From Chryseobacterium sp. FP211-J200 (lineage in GTDB: Bacteria > Bacteroidota > Bacteroidia > Flavobacteriales > Weeksellaceae), in contig NZ_LSHB01000001.1 of the NCBI RefSeq assembly GCF_001643375.1, forward strand, positions 30,761 to 94,760: a DNA stretch of 64,000 nucleotides, written 5' to 3'. Positions 61,650 through 64,000 of this stretch are shown here, piece by piece (position 1 is the stretch's first letter; every line of letters begins with the position of its first letter). The notes beneath the pieces are model-generated. The model was not told where the DNA came from and searched no databases. It saw only the letters and a list, made by a program, of their open reading frames with translations. Made by a program: the position numbers and the translations under genes.

Positions 61650-62648
61650 ATGTACAAGTATTTAATTTTAATTATCAGTTTAATAAGCCTACAAAGTTGT
61701 GGTCAAAACAATAAAGCTATGGATGAGAAAGTAAATGAATTATGGGGCAATCTGTATAAAGATGTCAAGTATAAAGAAGCAAAAGTAAATTATCAGGCTT
61801 TGGTTTTTATAGGAGGCTGTAATTATGAGCTCTTAATTAATGATTTTCCTGTTGATAGATATTTTGGGGAAGGTAATGGAGCTGCCAGTGGAAGTGTTCC
61901 CATTAATACTGCAATTCTCAATAAAGGAGAACAAACTTGGAAAATCCGAGTGTATCCTGTTCACGATAGCAAAGATGTAAATGGTAAAGTAACGATGGTG
62001 CCGAGACCATTTTTACAACCAGGAGCAAGAGTGGAACTATCTATTGAAGGAATGAGGTTTAAAGATAATGGAGATATAGAAAATAAATTGGGGAAAGTGG
62101 TTGATTTCGCAGCTCCTCTTAAAAAAGATGATAACAGCGGACAAAATATTTTGGCAGATGCAGGAAAACCATATGTAGAATATACAGGAACATTTCAAGC
62201 TGATGTTCCTTACAATTTGAAAGGTTGGAAAGAGGGGGGAGATCTATCTAAAATGGATCCGAAAAAACTTGAGCAACAAGTTCTAAATCAATTTAAAACC
62301 TTCGGTGGATGGATTCAGAATGGAAATCTAGATAAAATAGCTGAGGCTAAATTGAATGCTGAGAAAGAAGAAGCACAAGCCCTATTTTTTACTAAATCTT
62401 TGAATGATCAATATATCAATGATTTTATCACTTCTTGGGGTAGAAAAAATCTAAAAGTAGAGCCTATTGAAAATTATTCATTACAATTTTATGGTGACGG
62501 TAAAATAGTTTCTTTAGTAAGTAATGCTTATAAAAAGTCACCACTCTGGGCTAGTTTTAAGAATGAAAATGATGAAGCTAACTATACGATTTACAGTCTC
62601 TATTTTTACATTCCTAAAGGGAAAACAGAGTTGGAGGTCATAAGATAG
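61650..62648 (+). CDS. lipoprotein, candidate immunity protein (copy 1)
   Basis: A 332-residue exported lipoprotein (MYKYLILIISLISLQSCGQN, lipobox LQSC). It contains 'VFIGGCNYELLINDFPVDRYF', 'PINTAILNKGEQTWKIRVYPVHDS', 'LADAGKPYVEYTGTF' and a C-terminal 'FYIPKGKTELEVIR'. I do not recognise the family. It starts 9 bases after the large candidate effector, and a paralogue (62980-63981) lies next to a copy of the effector tail. Placement of a lipoprotein directly after a T6SS effector is typical of periplasmic immunity proteins. Confidence 0.8.
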   Translation: MYKYLILIISLISLQSCGQNNKAMDEKVNELWGNLYKDVKYKEAKVNYQALVFIGGCNYELLINDFPVDRYFGEGNGAASGSVPINTAILNKGEQTWKIRVYPVHDSKDVNGKVTMVPRPFLQPGARVELSIEGMRFKDNGDIENKLGKVVDFAAPLKKDDNSGQNILADAGKPYVEYTGTFQADVPYNLKGWKEGGDLSKMDPKKLEQQVLNQFKTFGGWIQNGNLDKIAEAKLNAEKEEAQALFFTKSLNDQYINDFITSWGRKNLKVEPIENYSLQFYGDGKIVSLVSNAYKKSPLWASFKNENDEANYTIYSLYFYIPKGKTELEVIR

Positions 62649-62751
62649 CATTCTAAATTTAATATCAATAAAATTAATTCAGGATTTAATATTTTTCCAA
62701 ATCGGAGAATGTTAGATCTTGAATTTTAGGTAGTGGTTTAGGTGTAGTTTT

Positions 62752-62967
62752 TTGTTTGAGTTTATATTTTTTGGTTGGTATCTCGCTCCAGAATTAAGTT
62801 TTGAAGGTTTGGAAGTAACGGCTCATGCTAATTTTGAAGGACAAATTGGAGATAAAGATGATACTTGGGGTTCAGCAAAAAGTACAAACGAATTTGCTTG
62901 GCAAGCGATAGACGCTTGGAAAGAACCAAAACAATGGGGAAAATTCTATTTCTCTAAAAAAGATTAA
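62752..62967 (+). pseudogene. detached copy of the effector C-terminal tail
   Basis: A 71-codon frame without an ATG (TTG at 62752). From 62770 it reads 'FGWYLAPELSFEGLEVTAHA' and 'NEFAWQAIDAWKEPKQWGKFYF', matching the last about 68 residues of the 1019-residue protein. Only this tail is present; nothing of the rest is seen upstream (62649-62751 is AT-rich without coding similarity). It lies 12 bases before lipoprotein copy 2, as the full protein does before copy 1, so it marks a duplicated effector-end plus immunity unit. Confidence 0.85.
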
Positions 62968-62979
62968 AAATTATAAAAA

Positions 62980-63981
62980 ATGATTAAGTATTTTATTGTA
63001 ATAATCAGTTTAATAGGTCTACAAAGTTGTGGGCAAAATAAAGAAACTATGGATGCAAAAGCAACAGAAAAGTTAGGAAATTTATATAAAGATGTTGAAT
63101 TTAAAGAACAAGAAATCAATTACCATGCAGACATTTTTATTGGTGGCTGTAATTATGAAGTTTTGATTAATGATTTTCCTGTAGATTCTTATTACGGACC
63201 AGGCAATGGCTCTATGAATACCAGTATTCCCATCAATACAGCTATTCTAAATAAAGGCGAACAAACTTGGAAAATAAGAGTTTATCCTGTCCATGATAAC
63301 AAAGAAGTAAATGGCGTTGCTACTTTAGTTCCTAGACCAGTTATTCAAGATGGTGCAAGAGTTGAAATCAAAATAGAAGGTTTTAAGTTTTCCGACAATG
63401 GTGATATCGAAAAGAGTTTCGGAAGAATTGTAGATTTCAAGGCACCTACAAAAAAGGATGAAAATTCCGGTAAAAATATTTTGGCTGATGAAGGTAAGCC
63501 TTATGTTGAATATACCGGAAAATTTACAACCGATACACCATATAATTTAGAAGGCTGGAAAAATGGTCAGGATCTTACAAAATTGGACTCATCCGTTCTT
63601 CAGCAAAATTTGATTAAAGAATATGAGAAGTTGCGTCAGTGGATCAAAGATGGCAATATGGATGCGATTGCCAATGCTACTTCAAAAGAGAAAAAGGAAT
63701 ATGCTCAGGCTCTTTTCTTTGATGAAAAAGATAATAAAGCTTTAGTCAAAAGTTTTGAAAATGGCTGGGGACAAAAAGGTTTGACGATGTATCCTTTGGA
63801 AAATTACAAAATGAAATTCTATGGTGATGGAAAATTAGTCACTCTGGAGAGAACAGATCACGTTGGAGATCCGGTTTTGGCAGGTTGGTATATGAACGAC
63901 AATGACCAGCGTAAAATGAAAACCTTTACACTGTATTTCCAGATTCCGAAAGGTAAAACTGATTTAGAAATAACTAGATAA
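62980..63981 (+). CDS. lipoprotein, candidate immunity protein (copy 2)
   Basis: A 333-residue lipoprotein (MIKYFIVIISLIGLQSCGQN, lipobox LQSC), a clear paralogue of 61650-62648. The first 200 residues are strongly similar ('FIGGCNYEVLINDFPVDSYY', 'PINTAILNKGEQTWKIRVYPVHDN', 'LADEGKPYVEYTGKF'); the last 120 differ more ('GWYMNDNDQRKMKTFTLYFQ', 'PKGKTDLEITR'). A copy that protects against a related effector variant is a plausible reading. The gene ends 19 bases before the window edge. Confidence 0.82.
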   Translation: MIKYFIVIISLIGLQSCGQNKETMDAKATEKLGNLYKDVEFKEQEINYHADIFIGGCNYEVLINDFPVDSYYGPGNGSMNTSIPINTAILNKGEQTWKIRVYPVHDNKEVNGVATLVPRPVIQDGARVEIKIEGFKFSDNGDIEKSFGRIVDFKAPTKKDENSGKNILADEGKPYVEYTGKFTTDTPYNLEGWKNGQDLTKLDSSVLQQNLIKEYEKLRQWIKDGNMDAIANATSKEKKEYAQALFFDEKDNKALVKSFENGWGQKGLTMYPLENYKMKFYGDGKLVTLERTDHVGDPVLAGWYMNDNDQRKMKTFTLYFQIPKGKTDLEITR

Positions 63982-64000
63982 ACTCGTAGTGCATTATTAA

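Noticed and set aside
54851..63981. Extracellular contractile injection system (eCIS) instead of T6SS
   Set aside because: DUF4280 proteins occur near both, but tssN- and tssK-like genes with membrane helices point to T6SS-iii; no eCIS AAA or sheath genes are visible.
1..64000. CRISPR arrays
   Set aside because: No regularly spaced direct repeats of 20-50 bases with unique spacers and no cas genes were seen.
1..64000. Stop-codon reassignment to explain the broken frames
   Set aside because: TAG, TGA and TAA all appear as breaks, and the long core genes use normal stops with no internal ones.

Overview
The window is chromosomal DNA from a low-GC member of the Bacteroidota, most likely the Chryseobacterium/Epilithonimonas group (Weeksellaceae). 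Four lines of evidence support this: promoters of the TTTG-N17/18-TAnnTTTG type, two proteins with a type IX secretion tail, a bacillithiol-associated YtxJ, and genes of a Bacteroidota-type (T6SS-iii) type VI secretion system. The species cannot be fixed from the sequence alone.

Positions 1-46,650 are mostly ordinary core genome. In order: an RNA methyltransferase start, a methyltransferase/ZIP transporter pair, ytxJ, a Crp/Fnr regulator, a secreted nuclease and a GNAT enzyme; HAD phosphatase plus an ADA-family deaminase that looks like an adenine deaminase; a peroxide cluster (AhpC-type peroxiredoxin, thioredoxin, small DUF6952-like protein); an MBOAT acyltransferase with an SGNH partner; an aspartate-type aminotransferase; a TPR-LuxR regulator; a 1275-residue T9SS cargo protein; rsmG; lipoproteins, one broken; an AddB-like exonuclease; a peptidoglycan amidase; DUF1287; glutaryl-CoA dehydrogenase; a 2.9 kb AsmA-like gene; purL, a barstar-like inhibitor and a GDSL hydrolase; purB; apaG; a DEDDh exonuclease; GT2 and LpxL-type genes; rpsF-rpsR-rplI; a second T9SS protein; a ClC channel; folP; a DUF1599-DoxX-TerB-tpiA run; and methylmalonyl-CoA epimerase. 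Intergenic spaces hold many terminators and several dispersed palindromic repeats. One of these is an unusual GC-rich palindrome cluster (about 23,541-23,825).

Positions 46,698-54,841 look like a defence island next to a CAU-anticodon tRNA gene. It holds a Wadjet (Jet/Mks condensin-like plasmid defence) operon in the order jetA-jetB-jetC-jetD on the minus strand. The system looks dead or dying. jetB has two in-frame stops. jetC has a one-base frameshift in a homopolymer and a changed Walker A residue. The gene in front of jetA, an SMC/Rad50-like ATPase, has lost its N-terminal half and presumably the operon promoter.

Positions 54,851-64,000 belong to a T6SS-iii locus: tssN and tssK, a LysM-like protein broken by one stop, a PAAR-like DUF4280 protein, and a 1019-residue protein of unknown function followed by a lipoprotein. 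The last about 70 codons of the large protein plus the lipoprotein gene are present a second time as a tandem, diverged 1.2 kb unit. This layout suggests a new effector/lipoprotein-immunity family and is the best candidate here for an undescribed system. The locus continues beyond the right edge.
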